Part shown: piece after piece, positions 56,815 to 64,000 of the stretch | How positions within the stretch are numbered: the first letter of the stretch is position 1 | How the letters are laid out: each line of letters starts with the position of its first letter | NCBI RefSeq assembly: GCF_014191545.1 | Contig: NZ_AP023361.1 | Location: 1,268,501-1,332,500, forward strand | Length of the DNA: 64,000 nt | Direction of reading: 5' to 3' | Source of the DNA: Terrihabitans soli | Lineage (GTDB): Bacteria; Pseudomonadota; Alphaproteobacteria; Rhizobiales; Methylopilaceae | Translations under genes and position numbers: made by a program | The notes under the pieces: model-generated | Told to the model about the DNA's origin: nothing | The model's database searches: none | Seen by the model: the letters and a program-made list of their open reading frames with translations, nothing else

Positions 56815-56851
56815 CGCCGAAGAATAGCTTTCAATAAAGCTTTCTTCGGCG
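56815..56851 (-). terminator. Rho-independent terminator of the hpaB-glcG operon
   Basis: Long hairpin: CGCCGAAGAA (56815-56824) pairs with TTCTTCGGCG (56842-56851). Inside it AGCTTT pairs with AAAGCT around a CAAT loop, with one bulged T. On the minus strand it is followed by TTTTTTATTTTG. It lies 67 bases after the GlcG/HbpS stop. Confidence 0.9.
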
Positions 56852-56917
56852 CTAAGCGTCGATTGATTTGAGCTCGAGTACTGTAGAAGTACGTCATGGC
56901 GTACGCATATTTCTATC

Positions 56918-57346
56918 TCATGGCTTTTGATCTTCTGCCCCGATTGCAGCAAGAGCGGCTCTGGCAACTTCGACGTCTTGAGCGCCTGTGCCCGAACCGA
57001 CGCCGACTGCGCCGATGCATTGTCCGTCGATCACGATGGGCAGGCCGCCTTCGAGATTGGTGAGGCGTCCGCCCGCCGCGATGGCGAGTTTGAGTTCGTT
57101 TGCGGGATCGAGCCGCGAGGTCGGCTGGCGGTGAGAGGCCGCCGTAATCGCCTTCGACATCGACGTCTCGCGCGACAAAAGCCTGGCGCCGTCCATGCGC
57201 ACGAAAGCGAGGAGATTGCCGCCGTCATCGACAATCGTGATGTTCTGCGGCACGCCGAGTTCTTTGGCTTTCGCGACAGCGCCGGCCAGCGCCTTCAGCG
57301 CGCCTTCATGCGTCAGCTTCAGCGTCGGGCGGGTGAAGCTGCTCAT
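56918..57346 (-). CDS. GlcG/HbpS-family protein
   Basis: 142 residues. The GlcG/HbpS (DUF336) fold is shown by LTHEGALKALAGAVAKAKE, NITIVDDGGNLLAFVRMDGA and GGLPIVIDGQCIGAVGVGSG. Family members bind heme or corrinoids, or occur beside catabolic oxidoreductases with unknown role. Its ATG overlaps the DUF1028 stop and it is the last gene of the operon before the terminator. Confidence 0.87.
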   Translation of the reverse strand: MSSFTRPTLKLTHEGALKALAGAVAKAKELGVPQNITIVDDGGNLLAFVRMDGARLLSRETSMSKAITAASHRQPTSRLDPANELKLAIAAGGRLTNLEGGLPIVIDGQCIGAVGVGSGTGAQDVEVARAALAAIGAEDQKP

Positions 57347-58020
57347 CGCTCGTCTCCCGGCACGCCATAGGCGGGAGCAGAAGACGGGTTCAGCGCGCGC
57401 GTGACGTAGTCTTTCGCCTGCGGCTTCCAGAGTGCCCAGAGCTTTTCGAGTTCACCGATGGGATCGCTCTCATGCCAGTCGACGCGCAGATCGGCGATAG
57501 GCCAGCGCACTTCGTCGACGATCAGCATGCCGGCGGAATGCACCGGGCCTTCTTCGCCGCCTTCGGCGAGCGCCGTCTTCATGGCGGCAAGGATGCGGTC
57601 GCCGAGATCGGCGCTCTCATCGGCAAGAAAGGCCGCAACCATCTTGTCGGGAATGGCTTCGCTGGAGAGAAGATTTCCGGCGGCGACGACATTCTGCGCC
57701 GTGGCCGTGCCGTGAACGCCAAGCGTTTTCTTGCCGGAGAAGGCGGCTGTCTTGCCCTCGGCATCGATCATGGTGATCTGGCGGTATTCGATATCCGGCG
57801 CATCGCGCGTCAGCCAGGCAAGCGCGTCGGGCGCCGACATATAAGCGAGGAGATCGAGCCCGTCGGGTCCGAGCGTCGGATCGGTGATGTTCTGCGTCGC
57901 GACCGCTCCAACGCCGGCGCGCGCATGCGCGCAGCGCGCCGCAACGCTCGGACTCGATGACGAGACCGATATGCCGAACATTTTTGTCCGGGCGCAGCGT
58001 GCGGCGATGGAGAACGTCAT
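57343..58020 (-). CDS. DUF1028-family protein
   Basis: 225 residues of DUF1028, predicted to have an Ntn-hydrolase-like fold. MTFSIAARCARTKMFGISVS and RAGVGAVATQNITDPTLGP are the family N-terminus, and later GGNLLSSEAIPDKM-like and GEEGPVHSAGMLIVD segments fit. No activity is established; linkage to RidA, amidase and deacylase genes suggests amide or peptide-bond chemistry. It is 15 bases after ridA. Confidence 0.87.
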   Translation of the reverse strand: MTFSIAARCARTKMFGISVSSSSPSVAARCAHARAGVGAVATQNITDPTLGPDGLDLLAYMSAPDALAWLTRDAPDIEYRQITMIDAEGKTAAFSGKKTLGVHGTATAQNVVAAGNLLSSEAIPDKMVAAFLADESADLGDRILAAMKTALAEGGEEGPVHSAGMLIVDEVRWPIADLRVDWHESDPIGELEKLWALWKPQAKDYVTRALNPSSAPAYGVPGDER

Positions 58021-58035
58021 TATGCGGCGGTCTCC

Positions 58036-58458
58036 TTAACTTTTGTCCGGGATCACGGCCGTGACCTCGATTTCGACAACCCATTCGGGGCGAGCGAGCG
58101 CAGGAACCACAAGACCGGTCGAGCAGGGGAAAACGCCTTTCAGCCATTTGCCCATTTCGCGGTAAACGGCTTCGCGGTAGCGGATATCGGTCAGGTAGAC
58201 GACGATGCGGCAGACATGGCTGAGTTCGCTGCCGCATTCCTCCAGCAGCAGCTTGATGTTCTGCATCGCCTTTTCGGTCTGCTTGCCGGCATCGCCGACA
58301 TGCAGGCTCTCGCGCGTGTCGAGATCCTGCGAGACCTGGCCGCGCAGAAAAACCATCGTGCCTTTCGCAACGACCGCCTGAGACAGATCGTTGTCGAGCT
58401 TTTGCTCCGGATAGGTCTCGCGCGTGTTGAACGGACGGATGCGTTTATGCGTGGTCAT
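58036..58458 (-). CDS. RidA/YjgF-family protein
   Basis: 140 residues. RidA family features are VVAKGTMVFLRGQVSQDLDT, QTEKAMQNIKLLLEECG and the C-terminal ARPEWVVEIEVTAVI. Members deaminate enamine/imine intermediates; specialised versions act in aromatic and pyrimidine breakdown. The ATG overlaps the deacylase stop. It may clear an imine made by the linked monooxygenase route. Confidence 0.87.
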   Translation of the reverse strand: MTTHKRIRPFNTRETYPEQKLDNDLSQAVVAKGTMVFLRGQVSQDLDTRESLHVGDAGKQTEKAMQNIKLLLEECGSELSHVCRIVVYLTDIRYREAVYREMGKWLKGVFPCSTGLVVPALARPEWVVEIEVTAVIPDKS

Positions 58459-59702
58459 CGTGCTTCCTGATATTGAAGAAGAGCGTCCCAACCGGGCCGG
58501 GAGAGAAGGGCGGTAAGCCGGTCGAACATCCGGCTGGCATCGGCGAGTTCGTCCGTGCCGATCCATTCGTCGGCGATGTGCGCGCGGGCGATGTCGCCGG
58601 GACCGCAGACGAGCGAGGGAATGCCGGCAGCAGCGTAGAGCCCGGCTTCCGTGCCGAAGGAAATGGTGGAGGGCGTCTCTTTGCTGCCGCTCAGCGTCTG
58701 CACGATGGAGGTCGCGGGGCTCTGCGCCGGAATATCGAGCCCCGGATAGTCGATCATGTTTTCCATCTGCGCATAGGCTTCGGGCGCGACGGCCTGCAGT
58801 GGTGCGAGGGCGGTCTCGACGATGAGGTCGACCCGCCGCAGCAGCGCCTTGATGTCCGTCTTCGGCGTGAAGCGGATCTCGAATTCGAGCACGGCTTTTT
58901 CCGGCACAAGATTGAGCGCCGTGCCGCCATGCAGCGAGCCGACATGCACGGTCGCGTAGCGCGGGTCGAAGCCGGGCGCCTCTTCACGCAGTGCGGATTC
59001 CTGGCCGAGGGCGCGCAGGCCGGTCGCGATCTGCGCCGCGGCATAGACGGCATTGGCGCCACGGTCCGGATAGGCGGAGTGGCCGCCGCGGCCGGAGATC
59101 GTGATGCGGCGCGCGACCTTGCCTTTATGGCCGCGCACGACGCGCATCTTGGTCGGCTCGCCGATAATGCAGAGTACAGGCTTTGCGGGAAGAGCTGCGA
59201 CAGCGGCCACGAGATCGGGCGCGCCTTTGCAGCCGAGCTCTTCGTCATAGGAGAAGGCGATGTGGATCGGCGCCGTCAGCTTTGCGGCGCAAAAGCTCGG
59301 CAGATGCGCAAGAACAAGCGCGACGAAGCCCTTCATATCGGTCGCACCGCGTCCGAAAACGCGTCCGTCGCGGCGGCTTGCGGTAAAGGGCGGCGTCGAC
59401 CAGTTCTGGTCGTCGGCGGGTACAACGTCTGTGTGCGCGGAGAGGACGACGCCGGGCCGGCCGACAGGCCCGATGCTGGCGAGGATCGAGGCTTTCGTGC
59501 CCGACGGATCGTGGATGATCTTCGAGGTCACGCCGTATTGGGCGAGATAGGCGGCGATATAGGACACCGCATCGAGGTTCGGCCCGCCGCAGACTGTTTT
59601 GAACTCAATCAGTCTCGACAGAATATCGACCGCCCGCGCGACATTGGCGCCGGTGGCGTCGCCGCCGGTTCCAAGGATCGAGGGGGCGGGCAGTCCTTCC
59701 AT
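58455..59702 (-). CDS. M20-family deacylase (ArgE-like)
   Basis: 415 residues. Zinc site motifs: SAHTDVVPADD, GRGATDMKGFVAL, the catalytic DEELGCKGA, CIIGEPT and a C-terminal CGPGDIARAHIADEW. The central lid domain (GRGGHSAYPDRGANA) is typical. It resembles acetylornithine deacetylase, but the context suggests an N-acyl or amide intermediate of the catabolic pathway. It begins right at the flavin reductase stop. Confidence 0.88.
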   Translation of the reverse strand: MEGLPAPSILGTGGDATGANVARAVDILSRLIEFKTVCGGPNLDAVSYIAAYLAQYGVTSKIIHDPSGTKASILASIGPVGRPGVVLSAHTDVVPADDQNWSTPPFTASRRDGRVFGRGATDMKGFVALVLAHLPSFCAAKLTAPIHIAFSYDEELGCKGAPDLVAAVAALPAKPVLCIIGEPTKMRVVRGHKGKVARRITISGRGGHSAYPDRGANAVYAAAQIATGLRALGQESALREEAPGFDPRYATVHVGSLHGGTALNLVPEKAVLEFEIRFTPKTDIKALLRRVDLIVETALAPLQAVAPEAYAQMENMIDYPGLDIPAQSPATSIVQTLSGSKETPSTISFGTEAGLYAAAGIPSLVCGPGDIARAHIADEWIGTDELADASRMFDRLTALLSRPGWDALLQYQEAR

Positions 59703-60194
59703 CTATGCGGCTCGCAGTCGCTGGTAGGCGCGCTGGGCGTGAACGAGCGGCGGGCTGTCGGTCTGTGCAAGGCCGACGACGATGCCGGCAATGATGCGGT
59801 GCGATCCGAAATCGAACACCTGGGCGACCGTGCAATCGAAGGCGCAGACGGCGCCGATAAGGGCGGGCGCGCCGGTGACTAGGTTCTGCCATTCGCCGGA
59901 GGCGAAGCGGTCATCGCGCAGTTCGGCGATGCGGCCGGCAAAGGTGTCGGCGACGCGCTCTTGGCCGCACGCCAGAACATTGGCGACGAAGACGCCGTTC
60001 TCGAACAGTGTCGGCAGCGCCCGGCTTTCCTTGTGCACACACAGGATTACTGAAGGCGGCTCGAGCGAGAGAGAGCACAGCGTCGAAACCGTGACCCCGG
60101 CGCGGCCAGCCTTGCCATCCGTCGTAATGACGGTGACACCGGTTGCCGTCGTTGCCATCGCATCGCGAAACTCAGTTGCATCGACCGTGTTCAT
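59703..60194 (-). CDS. Flavin reductase (HpaC-like)
   Basis: 163 residues. The flavin-reductase-like fold shows ATGVTVITTDGKAGRAGVTV, FENGVFVANVLA and DCTVAQVFDFGSHRII. It supplies FADH2 to the HpaB-type monooxygenase. Its ATG overlaps the monooxygenase stop (ATGA), so the two components are probably made in step. Confidence 0.92.
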   Translation of the reverse strand: MNTVDATEFRDAMATTATGVTVITTDGKAGRAGVTVSTLCSLSLEPPSVILCVHKESRALPTLFENGVFVANVLACGQERVADTFAGRIAELRDDRFASGEWQNLVTGAPALIGAVCAFDCTVAQVFDFGSHRIIAGIVVGLAQTDSPPLVHAQRAYQRLRAA

Positions 60195-61642
60195 TTTGAC
60201 GATCCAATCCGGTCGGACAGATCGGCGGCCTTGCGGACGAAGTCGAGCGGTCCGGAGAAATCGAAGCTGCCGTAAACGGCGGCGAGATGGTTGAAGTGCG
60301 GGGCCTGCGCGAACTGCACGAAGGTCAGGCGATGTCCGGCATAGTCGGAGTTCAGAAGATCGCGGGCGAAGGCCAGAAGCTTGCGGCGGTCTTCGGATTC
60401 CCACTTTTCATTCAGCGTGTAAAACTTCTTCAGCCAGTCGCCGGAGCCTTCGGCCTTGAAGCTTGCGGCATTCGGGGTGATGCAGATCTGGCCGCCGCAG
60501 AGTTCACGCGCGATGTGCATCATTGCCGGAAGCTGGGAGCAGGCGAAGACGCGGCCGGCATAGAGCATCGACTGCTGCGGCATCAGAAGCCCGCCCGGGC
60601 TCTTTTCGGCCATGGCGATCGAGGCCGTGAGATGCGCGTTGATGCCTTCGCGGTAGCAGACGAGGTCGGCGAGCTTTTCCTTCACCGACTGAAGCTTTTC
60701 GAGGCCGGTCTGCTTGGCGTTCCACATGGCGGCGCCAATCATCATGTCGGCGACGTAGAGAAGACGCAGCACATAAGGAAACGCCGAATAGCGGTGCAGG
60801 GTCGAACGGATGAACTGCGCCGCCTTGGTATGACGGTAGAAGAAAATATCTTCCCAGGGGATCAGTACATCGTCGAACACAACCAGCGCTTCGACTTCGT
60901 CGAATTTGTTGGCCAGCGGATAATCGGCCGGGCTGTTCTTGCCGGCAAAACCCGAGCGGCAGATATGTTTGACGCCCGGCGCGCCCATCTTCACGATGCA
61001 ACCCACGGCGTAGTCGGACAGTTCTTCATTGGTCCAGGCACCGACGGTCGGCTTCAGGAAGGCCTGGTCGGCATAGGCTGCGGCGGTCTCATATTTGGCG
61101 CCGCGGATGATGATGCCGGCATCCGTTTCCTTGGTGACATGCACCAGCATGTCCGGGTCCTGATCCTTCGGTGCGCGCGAGCGGTCGCCCTTCGGATCGG
61201 TATTCGCGGAGACGTGGAAAATGTCCTCGGCCAGAACGCGCGCCACATGACGGTCGACATTGTTGGCAAATTCCGGATTGAACTCGGCGAGGACATCGCG
61301 GCCATCCATCAGCGACCAGACTTCGCCGATCGTCTCGTCGCCGACGCGGGTGACGACGCCGCCGATATCTTTCATCACGGCGTCGACGATATCGACCTTG
61401 TCGTTCCAATCCTGCTTTTCGCGCGGCGGCTTGTAGAACTTCGTGAGGGTTTCGCCGTTTTCCTGATAGGTCAGACGATCCTTATACTTGGCATCGTGCT
61501 GCATATCGTACATACGAGAACGGATATCGACGATGGGCTTGAACGCCGGGTGCTTGGTGACGTCGGAAACGCGTTCGCCGTCGATCCAGATTTCACGGCC
61601 GTCACGCAGCCCCGCCCGATACTCGTCACCTGTCCGGATCAT
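60191..61642 (-). CDS. HpaB-type FADH2-dependent monooxygenase
   Basis: 483 residues of the 4-hydroxyphenylacetate 3-hydroxylase large-component family. Features are the N-terminal RTGDEYRAGLRDGREIWIDG, VHVTKETDAGIIIRGAKYET, the flavin-binding loop FDDVLIPWEDIFFY, and a C-terminal ELCGGQICITPNAASF. It hydroxylates an aromatic or heteroaromatic ring, but none of the homoprotocatechuate genes are present, so the 4-HPA pathway is unlikely. First gene of the operon, divergent from LysR. Confidence 0.9.
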   Translation of the reverse strand: MIRTGDEYRAGLRDGREIWIDGERVSDVTKHPAFKPIVDIRSRMYDMQHDAKYKDRLTYQENGETLTKFYKPPREKQDWNDKVDIVDAVMKDIGGVVTRVGDETIGEVWSLMDGRDVLAEFNPEFANNVDRHVARVLAEDIFHVSANTDPKGDRSRAPKDQDPDMLVHVTKETDAGIIIRGAKYETAAAYADQAFLKPTVGAWTNEELSDYAVGCIVKMGAPGVKHICRSGFAGKNSPADYPLANKFDEVEALVVFDDVLIPWEDIFFYRHTKAAQFIRSTLHRYSAFPYVLRLLYVADMMIGAAMWNAKQTGLEKLQSVKEKLADLVCYREGINAHLTASIAMAEKSPGGLLMPQQSMLYAGRVFACSQLPAMMHIARELCGGQICITPNAASFKAEGSGDWLKKFYTLNEKWESEDRRKLLAFARDLLNSDYAGHRLTFVQFAQAPHFNHLAAVYGSFDFSGPLDFVRKAADLSDRIGSSK

Positions 61643-61698
61643 CTTGGTCCCTCACCACTATTCTGAGGGAAGCTTGCGTTGGCCGGGTGGATTGATAA

Positions 61699-61713
61699 AA
61701 TATTTTAAATATT
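61699..61713. promoter_or_regulatory. AT-rich palindrome between hpaB-like and lysR genes
   Basis: AATATTT-T-AAATATT, a perfect 7-bp dyad with a single central base, in the 92-bp divergent promoter. It lies 22 bases from the lysR start. A LysR-type binding site is likely; the box is not proven. Confidence 0.55.
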
Positions 61714-61734
61714 GGATCGGGATAGAAAAAGCTG

Positions 61735-62667
61735 ATGAATGTCTCCCTGCGGGCCCTGCGTTACGTCGTGGCCACCGCCGACAGCGGCAATCTCACAGAG
61801 GCCGCGCGGAAGCTAAATGTCTCTCAGCCCTCAATTTCTTCGGCCATTGCCCAGGTCGAGGACGAGCTCGGGGTGCAGATTTTCATCCGCCACCATGCGC
61901 GGGGTGTGACCCTCACTTCCGCCGGCGCCCGCATCATCGGCGAGGCGAGGGGGCTTTTGAACCACGCCCGCGATTTCACCCAATCGGCCAAAGACCTCGG
62001 CTCGGAGCTGCGCGGCGAGATCTCGGTCGGCTGCCTCTGGACCATCGCCTCGCATCTGATGCCGAGCATTCTGTCGGGTTTTGCCGAAAGCCATGGCGGC
62101 GTCGTCGTCAGCCTGGAGGAGGGAGATCAGCAGAACATTCTGGATTCGCTCGCGGCGGGCCGCACCGAGCTTGCGCTGTCCTACCGCTTCGCCATTCCCG
62201 ACGAGGTCGCCGGCGAAAAGCTGACGGCGTTTCCGCCTTATGCGGTTCTGCCGGCCGGTCACCGGCTCGCCGGGCGGAAGGACGTCGAGCTGGCTGAACT
62301 GGCGGAGGATGAGTTCATCCTGCTCGATATGCCCTATTCGCGCGATTACTTCCTCAATCTCTTCCGTGCGCAGGGGCTCGAGCCGAAGGTCGCGTTCCGC
62401 GCCCGCACGCAGGAACTGGCGCGCGGTCTTGTCGGCCATGGCCGCGGCTACACCATCACCAATCTCGTGGCCAAAAGCATGGACACCTATGACGGCGGGC
62501 GCGTCGCGGCGATCCCGATCTCCGGCGATCCCGAGCCTGTCGAACTGATGATCCTGGCTCTGAAGCGTCAGTCGCAGCGTCCGGCGGTTGATGCCTTCGT
62601 CGCGCATCTGCGCGAAATGTTCGCGCCGGACATCCCGGTCAGGAAGAAAGCGGCTTCGCGCCGATAA
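61735..62667 (+). CDS. LysR-family transcriptional regulator
   Basis: 310 residues. The N-terminal helix-turn-helix (LRYVVATADSGNLTEAARKL and SQPSISSAIAQVEDELG) is followed by a substrate-binding domain. It is divergent from the monooxygenase operon and probably activates it in response to a pathway acid. The 3' end overlaps the convergent aroQ gene by 29 bases. Confidence 0.92.
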   Translation: MNVSLRALRYVVATADSGNLTEAARKLNVSQPSISSAIAQVEDELGVQIFIRHHARGVTLTSAGARIIGEARGLLNHARDFTQSAKDLGSELRGEISVGCLWTIASHLMPSILSGFAESHGGVVVSLEEGDQQNILDSLAAGRTELALSYRFAIPDEVAGEKLTAFPPYAVLPAGHRLAGRKDVELAELAEDEFILLDMPYSRDYFLNLFRAQGLEPKVAFRARTQELARGLVGHGRGYTITNLVAKSMDTYDGGRVAAIPISGDPEPVELMILALKRQSQRPAVDAFVAHLREMFAPDIPVRKKAASRR

Positions 62668-63097
62668 GATCGGCAATCGCCATCAGAGCAAGCTCATAGC
62701 CCGAGGCGCCGAGCCCGGCGATGACACCGGTTGCGGCCTTCGAGACGTAGGAGTGATGGCGGAAGGGCTCGCGCTTCCAGATATTGCTCATATGCGCTTC
62801 GATGATCGGGCCGTTGAAGGCGAGCAGTGCATCGAGGATCGCGACCGAGGTATAGGTCAGGCCCGCGGCATTGATGACGATGCCGGCGGCCGAGCCCCGC
62901 GCTTCCTGAATCCAGGTGACGATCTCGCCTTCGGTGTTCGACTGACGGAAATCGAGGTCGAGTCCGAGGGACGCCGCGCGCTTTTCGCAGCGCGCCTTGA
63001 TCGCCGGAAAGCTCTCAGTGCCATAAGTGCCCGACGGGTCGAGCCCGTAGAGATTGGCGTTAGGCCCGTTGAGGAGGAACACTTTCGGCGTCGGCAT
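62639..63097 (-). CDS. aroQ: Type II 3-dehydroquinate dehydratase
   Basis: 152 residues. The N-terminal FLLNGPNANLYGLDPSGTYG carries the catalytic Tyr, followed by VINAAGLTYTSVA and EAHMSNIWKREPFRHHS with the active-site His. It dehydrates 3-dehydroquinate (shikimate or quinate pathway). The copy lies in a catabolic locus, not beside accB/accC as is often seen. Its 3' end overlaps lysR; it is divergent from the decarboxylase-like gene. Confidence 0.92.
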   Translation of the reverse strand: MPTPKVFLLNGPNANLYGLDPSGTYGTESFPAIKARCEKRAASLGLDLDFRQSNTEGEIVTWIQEARGSAAGIVINAAGLTYTSVAILDALLAFNGPIIEAHMSNIWKREPFRHHSYVSKAATGVIAGLGASGYELALMAIADLIGAKPLSS

Positions 63098-63257
63098 CTA
63101 AACATCCTGTGGCTTCGATATGCATAGGCTAATTGCTGAGAAGCGAAACACTAAATCGTGTTTTTCTATGCGAGGCATCGGACAATAATGGTCAGTCCGC
63201 CGGTTTCATCGGCGGGAGGCGGCTTTTATGCTCGCGCCGAGTTCGATTGGAGTTTTT

Positions 63258-64000
63258 ATGTCCGCGAGTGCCCCACAGTTCCGCCCCGATGGTTACGGCT
63301 CCAAAGCGCGGATCGGGCTGATCTTCATAGCTTCCAGCGTTGCTATGGACGCCGAGATGGGCGCGATGGCCGCCGAGGGCGTTGCCGTCCATACGACGCG
63401 CATCCATCTGCCGAAGGTCACGGTGCAGGGCATCGAGGAGATGATGAACCATCCGATGCTGGAACAGGCGGCGCGCCTGATCGGCTCGGCGCCGATCGAT
63501 GTCATGTGCTTCGGCGGCACCAGCGCCTCCTTCCTTCACGGCACGGCCTATGATGTTGCGCTGACGAAAAAGCTGCAGGCCTGGGTTCCCGGCCCGAAAG
63601 TCACGACAGCTTCGACCGCAACGCTTGCGGCGCTCAAAGAAGTCAAAGCCGGGAAGGTCGCGCTCGCAACGCCCTATGTCGGCGAGATTCACGACCGCGC
63701 CATCCGTTTCCTGGAAGAAAACGGACATCAGGTTATGAAGAGCGCAAAGCTCGACATCACTTCCGATCATGCGCTCGCCGAAGTGCCGCTCGATAAGGTT
63801 TATGAGCATGTGCTGTCCGTCGATCATCCGGACGCCAGCGCCATTTTCATCAGCTGCACCAATTTCCGCACCGTCGGCGTCATCGAGGCACTGGAGCAGA
63901 AGCTCGGCAAACCGGTGATCTCCGCCGTTCAGGCCTCGTTCTGGCATTGCCTGGAGCTTTGCGACGTCAACGGTGCCAAGCCCGGCTACGGCCAGCTCTT
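63258..64000 (+). CDS. Asp/Glu racemase-fold protein, arylmalonate decarboxylase-like (3' partial)
   Basis: At least 247 residues, cut by the window end. The first cysteine position of this superfamily reads FGGTSASF (Gly 87), and the second is kept in ISCTN (C200). This single-Cys pattern, with GKVALATPYV and an end KPGYGQL, matches arylmalonate decarboxylase, not two-cysteine racemases or maleate isomerases. The start ATG at 63258 has a weak ribosome site. Divergent from aroQ, beside the catabolic island. Substrate unknown. Confidence 0.82.
   Translation, partial: MSASAPQFRPDGYGSKARIGLIFIASSVAMDAEMGAMAAEGVAVHTTRIHLPKVTVQGIEEMMNHPMLEQAARLIGSAPIDVMCFGGTSASFLHGTAYDVALTKKLQAWVPGPKVTTASTATLAALKEVKAGKVALATPYVGEIHDRAIRFLEENGHQVMKSAKLDITSDHALAEVPLDKVYEHVLSVDHPDASAIFISCTNFRTVGVIEALEQKLGKPVISAVQASFWHCLELCDVNGAKPGYGQL

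Noticed and set aside
60191-61642. 4-hydroxyphenylacetate degradation pathway
   Set aside because: Only the HpaB-type oxygenase and a reductase are present; no homoprotocatechuate ring-cleavage or later hpa genes are in the window.
63258-64000. Maleate cis-trans isomerase
   Set aside because: That enzyme needs two cysteines; the first is Gly here.

Overview
The window looks like the chromosome of a GC-rich alphaproteobacterium of the order Hyphomicrobiales (Rhizobiales). The main evidence is gene order: glyA-nrdR-ribD-ribE-ribH-nusB-thiL and bamE / CBP3-type chaperone / DUF177-plsX-fabH-ihfA-merR are layouts typical of that order. An LdtR-type MarR regulator with a DUF6163-like neighbour, a possible Irr-type iron box and an acidic-tailed MerR protein fit as well. 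Genus cannot be fixed from this sequence alone. I saw no insertion sequence, prophage, CRISPR array, rRNA or tRNA.

Layout. 1-5.3 kb: the end of an amide/urea ABC transporter operon (urtBCDE-like), then formamidase (fmdA), the fmdB zinc ribbon and a very short TatA-like protein. 5.3-13.7 kb: mixed genes, including a secreted beta-helix protein, an ATP-grasp ligase tail-to-tail with a formyltransferase-fold protein, the bpt leucyltransferase, metY with a structured leader, and a secreted glycerophosphodiesterase. 13.7-16.9 kb: a metal-resistance pair (CadR/ZntR-type regulator and P1B-ATPase) with a clear 19-bp-spacer operator. 16.9-25.9 kb: aminotransferase, threonine ammonia-lyase, a small polysaccharide pair (GT2 and rfbC), hemB, the LdtR-type regulator, two SDRs and an AraC regulator. 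25.9-30.8 kb: a CbbX-like AAA ATPase opposite two unknown genes, an L,D-transpeptidase, a DUF6898-like protein and a HupE/UreJ protein. 31.0-35.3 kb: a FecI-FecR-TonB receptor iron/heme operon.

35.5-50.2 kb is a housekeeping block: one-carbon metabolism, riboflavin, thiamine phosphorylation, proton-pumping pyrophosphatase, outer-membrane assembly, phospholipid and fatty-acid initiation, and IHF.

50.2-64.0 kb is the most unusual part: a catabolic island. Operon 1 (minus strand) runs amidase, enolase-superfamily enzyme, TRAP transporter DctP-DctQ-DctM, GST, small protein. Operon 2 (minus strand) runs HpaB-type FADH2 monooxygenase, flavin reductase, ArgE/M20 deacylase, RidA, DUF1028, GlcG/HbpS, and ends at a strong terminator. 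A LysR regulator is divergent from operon 2, followed by a type II dehydroquinase and, at the window edge, an Asp/Glu-racemase-fold protein whose active site resembles arylmalonate decarboxylase (Gly at the first cysteine position, second cysteine kept). The enolase-superfamily member lacks the usual acid/base residues and one metal ligand. Together these suggest uptake and breakdown of an organic acid or amide, probably aromatic or heterocyclic. The substrate is unknown; this is the best candidate for an undescribed system.
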